DNA of 64,000 bases from Sipunculus nudus. Its lineage: Eukaryota; Annelida; Sipuncula; Golfingiida; Sipunculidae. The notes under the pieces are model-generated. The model saw nothing but the letters and a program-made list of their open reading frames with translations. It was not told where the DNA came from and did no database searches. The position numbers and the translations under genes are program-made. Location: positions 992,001 through 1,056,000 of the forward strand of contig JAPPUL010000082.1 in assembly GCA_026874595.1 (NCBI GenBank), in the 5' to 3' direction. This document shows positions 54,454-63,095 of the stretch, piece by piece; the first letter of the stretch is position 1, and each line of letters starts with the position of its first letter.

Positions 54454-55794
54454 TTACAAGATGTTAAGAAAAGTGTTTATACGTTTTATAGATTGCTTTG
54501 GGTCTAAGGTCGCTAATATTTGATAAAGTTCTGGCCCATGTACTTCTCCCGTTAAGGCAAGTCTTATAGGCATAAAAAGAGCTTTTCCTTTTATATTCGT
54601 TTCCTTGCCTAAGTCCTTTAGAATGGCTTTAGATTTTGTCTCGTTAAGTAGTAAGGTATCTTCTTTTAATTTTGTATTAAGTTTTTCAAGAACTACTTTT
54701 GCCTGGTCCCAATTTATATTAGCCTTTACTATGTCTTTATCATAGACAGGTTCCTTGAAAAAGAAGTGTATATGTTTATTTATATCTGAGAGGGATGTTA
54801 GATAGTCCTTTACAGAGGCTAGGACTTTTTTAATATAATCTTCATTGTGCTTCTCTTTTTGGTATCCAGCTTTTATTAAATATGGATAGCATAGTGTTTT
54901 AAGCTTATCTATATCAGTTTCTCTAATATATAAGGCAGCAAGCCAGTTAAACTTATCCTCATCAAAAATGCTGTTTACTTTTGTTAGCTCTTCTAAGTTA
55001 AATTCATTATATATAGAGTTTATATTAAATTTCTCCTTACCATCTTTAGGAGCCCAGCCTAACAACATCGCCATATTTGTTATTGCCTCTGGCAGATACC
55101 CTTTCTCTTTTAAAAAACGTATGCTTTTACTTTTATCTCGTTTACTAAGGCCATGTGTTAGCGAGAAATGAGCATATTGAGGGGGTTTTATGCCAAGGGC
55201 TTTTGCTATGTATACGTGTTTTGCGGTATTCCCTAAATGATCTTGCCCACGTATTACATGAGTTATTTTCATTAGATAATCGTCTATAACTACAGCAAAA
55301 TGATATGTTGGGACTTCATTAGACTTCATTATTATAAAATCTTCAACTTCCTTGCTTATGTTACCAAATACTATATCATTGAACTTAACCACTTCGTTAT
55401 TCGTTTTAAGCCTTATAGCATAATCTTTTGCAAAGTCAAGTCCTTCTATTTGTTTGTCATTCTCTTTTAAGTGTGAATAGTCTTTTACTGCCTTTCCCTC
55501 ATCTAGTAGCTTTTGAGCATAACTTTTATATATGTCTAATCTTTCACTTTGCTTATATGGGCCATAATCGCCCCCTATCCCAGGCCCTTCATCAAATTCT
55601 ATTCCAAGCCACCTTAAATCAGCTATTATTCCCTCTATTGAACCTTTTGTATTGCGGGCTTCGTCTGTATCTTCTATACGTAGCACTAAACGACCATTCT
55701 CTTTTTTGGCAAACATATAATTAAATAATGCCGCTCGTACATTGCCTATATGAATATCACCTGTTGGCGAGGGTGCAAACCTGACGCGAGTCAC
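54454..55794 (-). CDS. gltX: Glutamyl-tRNA synthetase
   Basis: 446 residues. RFAPSPTGDIHIGNVRAALFNYMFAK is the HIGH-type motif, LRIEDTDEAR follows, and the KMSKS equivalent is SLTHGLSKRDKSKSIRF. No glnS gene is in the window, so a non-discriminating role is possible but not shown. It lies 70 bp after ileS on the same strand, so ileS-gltX may be one message. Slightly shorter than the usual 460-490 residues because the C-terminal anticodon-binding part is compact. Confidence 0.96.
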   Translation of the reverse strand: MTRVRFAPSPTGDIHIGNVRAALFNYMFAKKENGRLVLRIEDTDEARNTKGSIEGIIADLRWLGIEFDEGPGIGGDYGPYKQSERLDIYKSYAQKLLDEGKAVKDYSHLKENDKQIEGLDFAKDYAIRLKTNNEVVKFNDIVFGNISKEVEDFIIMKSNEVPTYHFAVVIDDYLMKITHVIRGQDHLGNTAKHVYIAKALGIKPPQYAHFSLTHGLSKRDKSKSIRFLKEKGYLPEAITNMAMLLGWAPKDGKEKFNINSIYNEFNLEELTKVNSIFDEDKFNWLAALYIRETDIDKLKTLCYPYLIKAGYQKEKHNEDYIKKVLASVKDYLTSLSDINKHIHFFFKEPVYDKDIVKANINWDQAKVVLEKLNTKLKEDTLLLNETKSKAILKDLGKETNIKGKALFMPIRLALTGEVHGPELYQILATLDPKQSIKRINTFLNIL

Positions 55795-55864
55795 TTCCTT
55801 TCTTATAACTCCATTTTCTTATATTCTTTAAATATTTAATATCTAGATATTTAATATCTAAATG

Positions 55865-58800
55865 TTAAATCTTTATTATCGATATCTTTGTCTTAACGTT
55901 ATTTAAATCCCATTCTTTATTAGACTCACCACAAAGCTTGTCTTTATTAAAGCTTATTCGCTCGGCCAATGTCTCATTCTTTATGTAGTCTTCGTATTCT
56001 AAAATTGACTTTTGCAATATAGCTTCACTGGCATAGAAATTTATATTTATCTTGTCAAGCACTTCAAGCTCATTCTCTTTTCTCATGTTCTGTACTTTAT
56101 TCACAAACTCACGTGCAAGACCTTCTTTTACAAGCTCATCATTCAAATTGGTATCAAGCACAATAGTTAACTCATCCGAGACCTCTATTAAAAGTCCTGC
56201 CTTTGCTTTCTTCTCTATAATTAATTCATCCCCCCCCAAAACTACTTCTTTTCCATTTAGTCTAAGCTTTATTTCTAAACTGTCATTTTGACCATTAGCC
56301 CTCTCTGGGCTTATATTTGTAAGCTGCTTTATTATACTTTGCAAATCTTTGCCAAACCTTTTTCCAAGCAACTTCAAATTCGGTTTAATAACATACTCAA
56401 GAAGATCATCCTGATTAGCTTTAAACTCTAGTCCTTTTACATTTATCTCCTCTTTTATCTCTTCATTCATACTGTATATTATTTCTTTGTCTTTTGCTTG
56501 CTCTACTACTACTATAAGCTTTTTTAACGGCTGTCTTATCTTTATTTGATGTTTATTACGAAGCGCTCTCCCATGAGATACCACCCTCCGAATTAGATTC
56601 ATCCTATGTTCTATTTCGTTGTCGCAAGCACTTTCGTCAGCAATGGGATACTTACAAAGATGAATACTTATCTGGCTTTCCGTGTCCACACTACGTACTA
56701 CGTTTTGATATATCTCTTCTGTTATGAAAGGCATAAAAGGCGCAAGTACTTTAATTAGATCTACAATTACTTTGTATAGCGTGTTGTATGCATCTTGTTT
56801 ATTCCTATCTTGCTGCGATTTCCAAAAGCGCCGCCGACTACGTCTTATATACCAGTTAGAAAGTTTGTCTATATAATTTGTTATAACATTAGTGGCACCC
56901 GCCGGGTCGTATCTATCTAAGCAGCTTCCTACTTCCTTTATTAGCTTTGCATTTTCTGACAATATCCATTTGTCTAAATCATTCTCAAGTTCTCCTGAAA
57001 TCTCACCCCTGCCAACGTATTTGTCTATCTTTGCGTACGTTACGTAAAAACTATATATATTCCATAACGGCAAGATTATGTCTTTTATGCTTTCCTTTAT
57101 GCTATCTTCTGAGAACCTTAACGGATTGCCCGGCTTCGTATTTAGGAAAAACCATCTCATCGCATCAGCACCATATTTATTAAACATCTCGTTTGGATCT
57201 ACTGTGTTGCCTTTAGACTTGCTCATCTTGTTACCTTCTTTATCCAGGACCAACTCTGTGCAGATTACATTTTGGTAACTAGAATCACCATTTATTAAAG
57301 CCGATATTGCAAGTAGAGCATAAAACCAACCGCGTGTTTGATCTATTCCCTCACATATGAACTCAGCCGGGTAAAGGTGCTTAATAGCCTCTTTTGACCC
57401 TGCCTTACTTGGATATCCTATTTGTCCCCATGGTACTACCCCGGAGTTAAACCAGCAGTCCAAAACTCCTGATTCGCGCTTCATTATATTCGAACACTTT
57501 GGACAGTAAAGCTTAAGCTCGTCGATGTATGGTATGTGTAAATCAAAGTCTTTGTCAATATGCTCTTTGGTGTATTTGTTTAACTGGTCTATTGAGCTTA
57601 TTAGAATCGCTTCTTTACAACTTAGACAGTTCCATATCGGAATCGGAGACCCCCAATACCGATCACGTGATATCGCCCAATCTACGTTATTAAAAAGCCA
57701 TCTGCCAAATCGGCCATCACGTATATGAGACGGGTACCAGTTTATCTTTTCGTTTGCTGATATCATTTTGTCTTTGTATTCCGTCGTCTTCAAAAACCAT
57801 GACGACTTTGCAAAGTACATTAAACGAGTTCCCGTACGATAGTTAAATGGATAGTTATGGGTTATTTTCTCTTTGGCAAGTATTAAGTTTTTGTCAGCAA
57901 GGTCCTTTATTATGTCTACAGAAAGCTTTTCATCGTCAAACATCCGACCTTTGTAATCTCTACATTCCTTTATGAATCGACCTGTCTCATCCACGTGTTG
58001 GACAAATGGTAGGTTATTTGCCTTTATTAATCTATAATCATCTTCTCCGTACAATGCAAGATGTACTATACCAGAACCCTCTTCTGTGGTTACGTAGTCA
58101 TCTATTATTGTATAATGTTTTTTACCTTCAATACCTTCAAAATAATCCCAAAGCGGGATATATGAAAGACCTGCAAGCTCTTTACCTATAAACTTCTCAA
58201 CTACTTTAAAATCCTTTATAAGACCTTTATCTTTTATTTTTGCTAAACTATCTTCTGAGAGAATATAATACTCATCAGAAACATTAACCTTTACGTAGCT
58301 TATGTTTTCTCCAAGTGCAAGTGCTACATTTCCTATTAAAGTCCAAAGCGTTGTTGTCCAGGCTATAAAATAGGTGTTCCTTTGTTCTTTTATAGCAAAT
58401 TTAGCATATACCGAGATGTCAGTAACTTCTTGATACCCAAGTGCAACCTCATGATTCGATAGCGAGGTCCCAAGACGCGGACAATAGGCAAGTACTTTAT
58501 ACCCTTTATATAATAACTCTCTATCCCAGGCTTCCTTTAGTACCCACCAATCACTTTGTATAAAGTCGTTTGTTAAGGTTGCATATTCATCTTCAAAGTC
58601 AAGTACACGTCCTATACGTTTTATAGCCTCTATCCATTCTCCTTTATATTTATATACCGTCTTTTTGCAGTGTTCTATAAACTTATTTAGCCCATAAGCC
58701 TCAATATCTTTTTTTGATGATAGTCCAAGTTCTTTCTCAGCTGCAAGCTCTATGGGAAGACCATGTGTATCCCATCCGGCTTTTCGTACGACTTTATAAC

Positions 58801-59017
58801 CTTGCATAGTTTTGTATCTAGGCCAAAGATCCTTTAAGGCACTTTGAAGCATATGACCTATATGTGGTGAGCCATTTGTCCCAGGAGGACCGTCGTAAAA
58901 CACATACTCTTTTCCTCCCTTTGTTAAGTGCTTAGCATCAAGTCCCTCAGTTTCCCAGAAACTTAAAATATCTTCTTCTATCTTTGGAAAAGACTTTTTA
59001 TTTACCTCTTTATACAT
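55865..59017 (-). CDS. ileS: Isoleucyl-tRNA synthetase, eukaryotic-like (type 2)
   Basis: 1050 residues. Catalytic HIGH motif in DGPPGTNGSPHIGHMLQSALKD, KMSKS in KEGNKMSKSKGNTVDP. The segments GWDTHGLPIELAAEKELG and YCPRLGTSLSNHEVALGYQEVTD, with the longer C terminus, mark the type 2 (eukaryotic-like) class rather than the E. coli type. Two CxxC zinc sites are visible (CLSCKEA, CPKCSN). Type 2 enzymes are generally insensitive to mupirocin, so natural insensitivity is an inference. Lies between the radical SAM gene and gltX on the minus strand. Confidence 0.95.
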   Translation of the reverse strand: MYKEVNKKSFPKIEEDILSFWETEGLDAKHLTKGGKEYVFYDGPPGTNGSPHIGHMLQSALKDLWPRYKTMQGYKVVRKAGWDTHGLPIELAAEKELGLSSKKDIEAYGLNKFIEHCKKTVYKYKGEWIEAIKRIGRVLDFEDEYATLTNDFIQSDWWVLKEAWDRELLYKGYKVLAYCPRLGTSLSNHEVALGYQEVTDISVYAKFAIKEQRNTYFIAWTTTLWTLIGNVALALGENISYVKVNVSDEYYILSEDSLAKIKDKGLIKDFKVVEKFIGKELAGLSYIPLWDYFEGIEGKKHYTIIDDYVTTEEGSGIVHLALYGEDDYRLIKANNLPFVQHVDETGRFIKECRDYKGRMFDDEKLSVDIIKDLADKNLILAKEKITHNYPFNYRTGTRLMYFAKSSWFLKTTEYKDKMISANEKINWYPSHIRDGRFGRWLFNNVDWAISRDRYWGSPIPIWNCLSCKEAILISSIDQLNKYTKEHIDKDFDLHIPYIDELKLYCPKCSNIMKRESGVLDCWFNSGVVPWGQIGYPSKAGSKEAIKHLYPAEFICEGIDQTRGWFYALLAISALINGDSSYQNVICTELVLDKEGNKMSKSKGNTVDPNEMFNKYGADAMRWFFLNTKPGNPLRFSEDSIKESIKDIILPLWNIYSFYVTYAKIDKYVGRGEISGELENDLDKWILSENAKLIKEVGSCLDRYDPAGATNVITNYIDKLSNWYIRRSRRRFWKSQQDRNKQDAYNTLYKVIVDLIKVLAPFMPFITEEIYQNVVRSVDTESQISIHLCKYPIADESACDNEIEHRMNLIRRVVSHGRALRNKHQIKIRQPLKKLIVVVEQAKDKEIIYSMNEEIKEEINVKGLEFKANQDDLLEYVIKPNLKLLGKRFGKDLQSIIKQLTNISPERANGQNDSLEIKLRLNGKEVVLGGDELIIEKKAKAGLLIEVSDELTIVLDTNLNDELVKEGLAREFVNKVQNMRKENELEVLDKININFYASEAILQKSILEYEDYIKNETLAERISFNKDKLCGESNKEWDLNNVKTKISIIKI

Positions 59018-59111
59018 TTAACTTCTTCTTTTATCATAACTTATTTATTAATGTATGCCTTATAACATAGCTTATAAAGAAAAGAAAGTAATCTTATACC
59101 TTTTTAGACGC

Positions 59112-61748
59112 TTAATTAAACTTTAATGCTTTATTACGTTCTGATTTAGTATTATAATTAAGATTTAATTCATCTATTGGGCTTTTATCTTCCTCATAAG
59201 AGCCATATTGTCTAACCCGTCTTATACCATGTCCTATTAGCTCTTCTTTCTCAAGTCCTGTGACTATATTAAGATAATCAAAAAGCTTTGCAAGTAAAGG
59301 ATCTGTATTCAAAATGATTGTTAACTTATTCTCCTTAAGACTTATATGCTCAAGAGCGCTTTTTAAACTCTTATCCTTACGATAACTCTTTATATATTCA
59401 AGCCCTTGTAGCTTTAGCATATTATCCCTTATTACTCTCATTTCTTGACCATTTGTCTCATAAGGGAGACTAAGTTCATATTCACAAGCCTTTACAAGCT
59501 TATTTATCTTTGGAACTGCTTTGTCTGTAATATATATTGCTTTTACGAAAACAAAGTCATCTATAAGCTCTTTATTTAACTGTTCCTTAAGCTTTGTAGC
59601 TGGCATATAACAAGTTAGCTTTATCTGCATATACTCATCATTACTCTCGATTCCAAGGGCAAGCGGATTTGATATGTCTATTTTAGGAATAGGGTTAAAC
59701 CCATTTGAGAATGTTATCGGTATGCCTGCTCTAAGAAAAGCCTTCTGGAACATATTAAACATGTCTATGTGTGACAAGTATTTCATAAGGCCAAGTTTTG
59801 TATAATTTATTATAACTGTGTATTCTGCTGCCTCTTTTGAGCTTAGATCTTCTATATCTCTTCTGTCAAGGCTCTTGAGATTGTCTAAATATTCAGCTTC
59901 TCCTAGGTTGTCTATATTTTCATTATTAGAATCCTTATTAGAATCATTTAGACTGTGATGTAAAGGTTTATGGCAAACACCACAAAACTCTATGCATTTG
60001 TCTCTACAATCAGGTGTTGGCACTCCTTGCAAACTTAGTTCTTCTTCCTTCTTCAAAAACTTAGTTGTTACAAGAGAATTTATTCTGCTCCATGGTAACT
60101 CACGATCCTCTCTAACATTAAATAGTGCATAATCTATATCAACTTCAAGCTCCTTAATTGCCTCAAGCCAGTTATCTATTTTAAACTCCTCACCCCAACC
60201 ATCAAAACGACTACCTTTTTCGTATGCTTTATATATTAATTGCCCAATACGCTCATCACCACGCGCTATAAGACCTTCTACGAAACTCATATCAGGCGAG
60301 TGCGTCTTAAGTTTTACCCTTTTGCTTTTTAATGACATTCTAATCTTTTGTATCTTTTCAAAAGCCTCTTCCCTAGTAATCTGAGGAGCCCGTTCAAACG
60401 GTGTATGAGACTTTGGCACAAAAGTTCCAACTGATACCGAGATGTTCAATTTGTTATTTATAGTAAGGAGCTTTTTAACTAAATTTATTATCTCATCCTC
60501 TTCCTTGTTTTCACAATCCTCAGAAAGCGGAAAGCCCAACATGAAATATAGCTTTATATGCCTCCATCCAAGATTTGTTACTTCTTTTACTATTTCAAAA
60601 AGCTTCTCCTCGCTTACAATTTTATTTATAACGTTTCTAATATATTCACTCCCCGCCTCAACCGCAAATGTAAGAGCAGTCTTTCGTACTTTCTTTATTT
60701 TCAAAGCATTTTGTAAGCTAAAAGCATCTATCCTAAGAGAGGGGAATGAAAAGGATATATGCCTATCGCTAAAACGTTCATTGAGTCTATCAATAAGGGC
60801 ACTTAAGTTTGTATAATCGGCTATGCTAAGTGAAAGCAACGAGATACTTTTATATCCTGTATTTTTAATAATGGTCTTAGCAAGTTCTAGAATGTTGTCG
60901 ATAGAGCGTTCACGTAGTGGTCTATAAATGTTACCAGCCTGACAAAACCTACATCCGACAGTACACCCGCGTGCAACCTCTATAACGCCATTATCCTGCG
61001 TCGCCTGTGTATTTGCAATAGGAGGTTTTGTCGGGTAGTTGCTAGTATTTATATTTTCGACTGTTAGCTTTCTAATGTATTTGTCTTTAGAAAAGGCAGG
61101 CACGTATAAAAAATCAAGTTCAGCCAAGTCTTTTAAAACATCCTCTTTTTTGCTATTCATTTGTTTATGCATTATAATTTTGTTTGCAAAAGTAACAATA
61201 CCCTCTTCAGCCTCACCGAGCAAGAAAACGTCAATAAAATCAGCAAGTGGTTTAGGGTTGTAAGCACAAGGTCCCCCTGCAATCACAATGGGATAATTAT
61301 TATTTCTTTTTATTCTTTGAATGGGGATATGAGATAAATTTAAAATACTTAAAACATTAGTAAAAGTGAGTTCATATTGTAAAGAGAAGCCCAGAATGTC
61401 AAAATGCTTAATAAAGACCTTGTTTTCAAGAGAGTAGAGAGGGACATTCATATTAAGTAGTACACTTTGCATATCAGACCAAGGGTGAAAAACGCGTTCA
61501 CAAAGCATATTATGCTGGTTATTAACGATTTCATAAAGTATCTTGATACCGAGGTTAGACATTCCAAGCTCATAAAGGTCAGGATAAGACAAAGCCATTG
61601 TAAATTTGGTATTGAGGAAGTCTTTTTTGATTTGGTTAAACTCGTTACCGATGTACCTAGCAGGTTTTGAGATGCTAGAAAGAATGCGCTTTTCGCTTTT
61701 ATGGTCTAGTTTTAGATTATCTTTAAGGTTTAAATTTGTTTTAAGCAT
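59112..61748 (-). CDS. TIGR03960/TIGR03936-type B12-binding radical SAM protein
   Basis: 878 residues. An N-terminal B12-binding-like region (TMALSYPDLYELGMSNLGIKILYEIVN) is followed by a radical SAM domain with the cluster motif ARGCTVGCRFCQAGNIYRPLRERS. Other SAM landmarks are LSLSIADYTNLSALIDRL and LYFMLGFPLSEDC. After about residue 640 comes the TIGR03936/DUF2344-type domain (TKLGLMKYLSHIDMFNMFQKAFLRAGIPITFSNGFNPIPKI). The two domains, separate in some bacteria, are fused here as in many bacteria with this family. Substrate unknown, likely RNA- or protein-related. Its start codon lies inside a 16-bp repeat array. Confidence 0.9.
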   Translation of the reverse strand: MLKTNLNLKDNLKLDHKSEKRILSSISKPARYIGNEFNQIKKDFLNTKFTMALSYPDLYELGMSNLGIKILYEIVNNQHNMLCERVFHPWSDMQSVLLNMNVPLYSLENKVFIKHFDILGFSLQYELTFTNVLSILNLSHIPIQRIKRNNNYPIVIAGGPCAYNPKPLADFIDVFLLGEAEEGIVTFANKIIMHKQMNSKKEDVLKDLAELDFLYVPAFSKDKYIRKLTVENINTSNYPTKPPIANTQATQDNGVIEVARGCTVGCRFCQAGNIYRPLRERSIDNILELAKTIIKNTGYKSISLLSLSIADYTNLSALIDRLNERFSDRHISFSFPSLRIDAFSLQNALKIKKVRKTALTFAVEAGSEYIRNVINKIVSEEKLFEIVKEVTNLGWRHIKLYFMLGFPLSEDCENKEEDEIINLVKKLLTINNKLNISVSVGTFVPKSHTPFERAPQITREEAFEKIQKIRMSLKSKRVKLKTHSPDMSFVEGLIARGDERIGQLIYKAYEKGSRFDGWGEEFKIDNWLEAIKELEVDIDYALFNVREDRELPWSRINSLVTTKFLKKEEELSLQGVPTPDCRDKCIEFCGVCHKPLHHSLNDSNKDSNNENIDNLGEAEYLDNLKSLDRRDIEDLSSKEAAEYTVIINYTKLGLMKYLSHIDMFNMFQKAFLRAGIPITFSNGFNPIPKIDISNPLALGIESNDEYMQIKLTCYMPATKLKEQLNKELIDDFVFVKAIYITDKAVPKINKLVKACEYELSLPYETNGQEMRVIRDNMLKLQGLEYIKSYRKDKSLKSALEHISLKENKLTIILNTDPLLAKLFDYLNIVTGLEKEELIGHGIRRVRQYGSYEEDKSPIDELNLNYNTKSERNKALKFN

Positions 61749-61796
61749 AATTTGTTTTAAGCATAATTTGTTTTAAGCATAATTTGTTTTAAGCAT
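61733..61796. repeat. 16-bp tandem repeat, four copies, containing the start codon of the radical SAM gene
   Basis: AATTTGTTTTAAGCAT occurs four times in succession (61733-61796, exact). On the minus strand each copy reads ATGCTTAAAACAAATT, and the first ATG (61746-61748) is the start of the gene. Since 16 is not a multiple of three, the extra ATGs lie in other frames and open short overlapping frames upstream. Confidence 0.95.
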
Positions 61797-61867
61797 AAGA
61801 TATAGAAACTTTTTGACTTTAAAAATAATAAAAGATAAATAGTAAGGGAGAAAGAGTTTAAATAAGT

Positions 61868-63058
61868 ATGAGAAAGTTGGAGAAAACATTCTATGTGCTG
61901 GTGCTGGTGATGGTTTTCTATTCTTGTATAAGCAGGACAAATAAGGTATTAGAAGAAGAGTATAAAGAAGATATAAAAGAGCTTGATGTAGTAATAAAGC
62001 GCTCAAAAGAGCTGCTTGAGAGGATGGGAGGGACAGAGGATGTAGAGGAGGAGGAGGAGGAGAAGGAGGAGAAGGAGGGTGGTGATAAGGAAGCTAGTAA
62101 AGATAGTTTGGATATTAAATCTAAAGATAAGAAGCGGCTACAAAGTACTTTAGGCAAAGAAATAGGTCTTGATACAGTAAGGTATTATAAAGATTTATTT
62201 GAAAATGATAAGAAAAGGGATAAAAAGAAGGATAAGCAAGTAGCAGAGGGAGGCTTGAAGGGGGATGACAAGGGAGAAGAGGGAGTAGAAAAAAGCAAAG
62301 AAAGCAAAGGGGAAGGAAGGGAGGGAAAGGAGGAAAAGGAGGAAAAGGAGGAAAAGGAGGGAAAGAAGGAAAAGGAGGAAAAGGAGGAAAAGGAGGAAAA
62401 GGAGGAAAAGAAATTGAATTTAGAAGAGCTAAGAGCTGGCAAGATATCAGGAACGAATATTGTAGATTTGCCAAAGTATGAGGAAGTGGTTGTAGATCTT
62501 GCAAAGGGTATGGAAGGTGGAGTTGAGGGGATAGAGAAGAAGTCTTCTGGGGGAGTAGTGGGAGGCAAGTTATTTTATAGTAGTAGAGGGTATTATTTTG
62601 AGATACCAAGTGGTTATAAACTAAAAACTAAAGACGAGCAATTACTTCATTATAGGTATAAAGGTAAATCTGCCTACAAAGGAGAAATATTGATAGGGAA
62701 TGTAGGGAGTACAAAAGGTTTAAATACGCAAGGAGTTCTTAAAAAGATAAAGACAGAATATGAGAGTAAAGGAGCAATAAAATGGGGTAAGGAAGTAAAT
62801 CTTGAGGAGGAGATAGAATCAAAAGGAGGAAAGGAAGCTTATAGCGTGCAAGGAAAAATATATTCATCAAACACATATAGAGAATATTATATTTATGTTT
62901 TAAAAGATAGAAGAAATAGCTATACTTTTATTTTGCTATACTTTGCCATTGAAAATATTGAAGATAAAGTAGGAAAAGATAAAGTAGGAAAAGAGAAGAT
63001 ATCAGAAGAAGAGCTTAATAAGGCCTTAGAGCTATACAAAACATTTAGATTTTATTGA
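61868..63058 (+). CDS. Lipoprotein with Glu/Lys repeat region
   Basis: 396 residues. Signal peptide KLEKTFYVLVLVMVFYSC with lipobox cysteine C20. The middle is a very charged, repeat-built region (about 60-190: EEEEEKEEKEGGDKEAS, then EKEEKEEKEEKEGKKEKEEKEEKEEKEEKK). The C-terminal domain (about 235-396: LFYSSRGYYFEIPSGYKLKTKDEQ...YREYYIYVLKDRRNSYTFILLYFA) resembles PsbP/DUF1795-type domains, but that is only a resemblance. Outer-membrane lipoprotein with a flexible stalk is the likely design. The second lipoprotein follows after 37 bp. Confidence 0.75.
   Translation: MRKLEKTFYVLVLVMVFYSCISRTNKVLEEEYKEDIKELDVVIKRSKELLERMGGTEDVEEEEEEKEEKEGGDKEASKDSLDIKSKDKKRLQSTLGKEIGLDTVRYYKDLFENDKKRDKKKDKQVAEGGLKGDDKGEEGVEKSKESKGEGREGKEEKEEKEEKEGKKEKEEKEEKEEKEEKKLNLEELRAGKISGTNIVDLPKYEEVVVDLAKGMEGGVEGIEKKSSGGVVGGKLFYSSRGYYFEIPSGYKLKTKDEQLLHYRYKGKSAYKGEILIGNVGSTKGLNTQGVLKKIKTEYESKGAIKWGKEVNLEEEIESKGGKEAYSVQGKIYSSNTYREYYIYVLKDRRNSYTFILLYFAIENIEDKVGKDKVGKEKISEEELNKALELYKTFRFY
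62052..62410 (+). repeat. Coding repeats: GAGGAAAAG-type 9-bp units
   Basis: Two blocks (62045-62083, GAGGAGGAG and GAAGGAGGA; and 62327-62410, about nine near-perfect GAGGAAAAG units) encode Glu/Lys runs. The unit length of nine keeps the frame, so copy change alters stalk length only. Confidence 0.85.
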
Positions 63059-63095
63059 ACTTTTATTGAAAAAGAAAGAAGGAATTTGTTAAGAT

